Positions 63,641 to 64,000 of a stretch of DNA of 64,000 bases are shown in pieces. Source of the DNA: Clostridiaceae bacterium BL-3 (GTDB lineage: Bacteria; Bacillota; Clostridia; Clostridiales; Clostridiaceae). The stretch spans positions 62,001-126,000 of the forward strand of contig CADDXC010000002.1 in the NCBI GenBank assembly GCA_902809985.1, given 5' to 3'. How positions within the stretch are numbered: position 1 is the stretch's first letter; each line of letters begins with the position of its first letter. The translations under genes were made by a program, and so were the position numbers. The notes below the pieces were generated by a model. It was not told the DNA's origin. It saw only the letters and a list, made by a program, of their open reading frames with translations, and searched no databases.

Positions 63641-64000
63641 ATTTTTCACATCAATGAAGAGATATTAGAATCTCATAAAAGGTGTATTCAATACGGGATA
63701 GATAAAGATAGGGTTTTCCCTACGAGAATACTTAAAAATGAAGAATTTCATACAGTGCTTAGAGAAAATGAAAAACTTATAAAAATTGCTGTTCCCTTTA
63801 TGAAAGTGCTATATAAATTTTTAAAAGATTCAGGATTTTCGCTGTATCTTATAGATAAAAATGGCATTGTGCTTACGATTATAGGCGATAAGGATGTAAT
63901 AGAGGATGAGAAAAAAATGGGAATTGTAGAAGGGGCTGACATGAGTGAAAGAAGTACAGGCACTAATGCAATAGGTGTTGCTCTTTATGAAGATTGTGCT
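63641..64000 (+). CDS. sigma-54-dependent activator, N-terminal part (3' end outside window)
   Basis: The visible 120 residues (after the start, FHINEEILESHKRCIQYGID, then MKVLYKFLKDSGFSLYLID and SERSTGTNAIGVAL) match the GAF-type sensor of AcoR-like sigma-54 activators. The DNA-binding and AAA+ domains would lie beyond the window. No ATG, GTG or TTG lies in frame near AAAGGAGGT at 63626-63634, so an ATT at 63641 seems to be the start. This would be a rare initiation codon. The regulated genes are not in view. Confidence 0.7.
   Translation, partial: MFHINEEILESHKRCIQYGIDKDRVFPTRILKNEEFHTVLRENEKLIKIAVPFMKVLYKFLKDSGFSLYLIDKNGIVLTIIGDKDVIEDEKKMGIVEGADMSERSTGTNAIGVALYEDCA

Noticed and set aside
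1-64000. CRISPR arrays, tRNA or rRNA genes, prophage
   Set aside because: No regularly spaced repeats, no tRNA-like or rRNA conserved blocks and no phage structural genes were seen in the window.

Overview
The window reads as chromosomal DNA of a low-GC, strictly anaerobic Firmicute, most likely a cluster I Clostridium. It is AT-rich with strong AGGAGG ribosome sites, and carries ferredoxin oxidoreductases, an Etf-linked 2-hydroxyacid dehydrogenase, a hybrid-cluster protein, two 4-hydroxybutyryl-CoA dehydratases, butyrate kinases and spore/cortex-type hydrolases. The acetogen/C. kluyveri-like clade is my guess from gene content only; no database was searched.

Region 1 (1-23.2 kb) is mostly housekeeping. 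It holds a cut-off GntR-type regulator, TPR and lipoprotein envelope genes, ptsI, and a thioredoxin/flavin reductase pair. A cell-wall hydrolase under a c-di-AMP riboswitch faces away from the c-di-AMP synthase pair cdaA-cdaR. Next come an FAD dehydrogenase, two butyrate kinases, a 2-ketoacid:ferredoxin oxidoreductase (vor) operon, glmM, and glmS with its self-cleaving ribozyme. A PC4-like protein and an L,D-transpeptidase follow. Cell-wall precursor synthesis and c-di-AMP signalling are therefore interleaved with branched-chain/butyrate energy metabolism.

Region 2 (23.3-40.8 kb) is accessory metabolism. A PadR regulator is followed by its decayed partner gene, then YjbQ, a racemase, a HAD hydrolase and a cobalamin adenosyltransferase. 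A five-gene module follows: acyl carrier protein, acyl-AMP ligase, LuxE-like synthetase, LuxC-like reductase and MaoC dehydratase. A PAS/sigma-54 activator separates it from a 4-hydroxybutyrate operon (dehydratase, NifU-like protein, Cys-rich small protein, CoA-transferase, permease). Both flanking operons carry a -24/-12 promoter and upstream TTGCA-N4-TGCAA palindromes, two of them 18 bp apart in each case. This suggests one sigma-54 regulon joining an acyl-reductase module to radical dehydratase chemistry. An Old Yellow Enzyme homologue and an iron-sulfur DUF362 protein follow.

Region 3 (41-59.5 kb) holds a sugar or sugar-acid module (2-hydroxyacid dehydrogenase, class II aldolase, FGGY kinase, RpiR regulator) interrupted by a MocR/LysE pair on the other strand. 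It continues with etfB-etfA-glcD, IclR, a second 4-hydroxybutyryl-CoA dehydratase, pyruvate:ferredoxin oxidoreductase and an MFS carrier. EtfAB-GlcD and PFOR could form a closed ferredoxin loop for lactate-like 2-hydroxyacid oxidation.

Region 4 (59.6-64 kb) has a complete IS3/IS150-type insertion sequence, a Pro-rich hypothetical gene, hcp behind a palindromic operator candidate, and the start of another sigma-54 activator that appears to use an ATT start codon. No tRNA, rRNA, CRISPR or prophage was seen.
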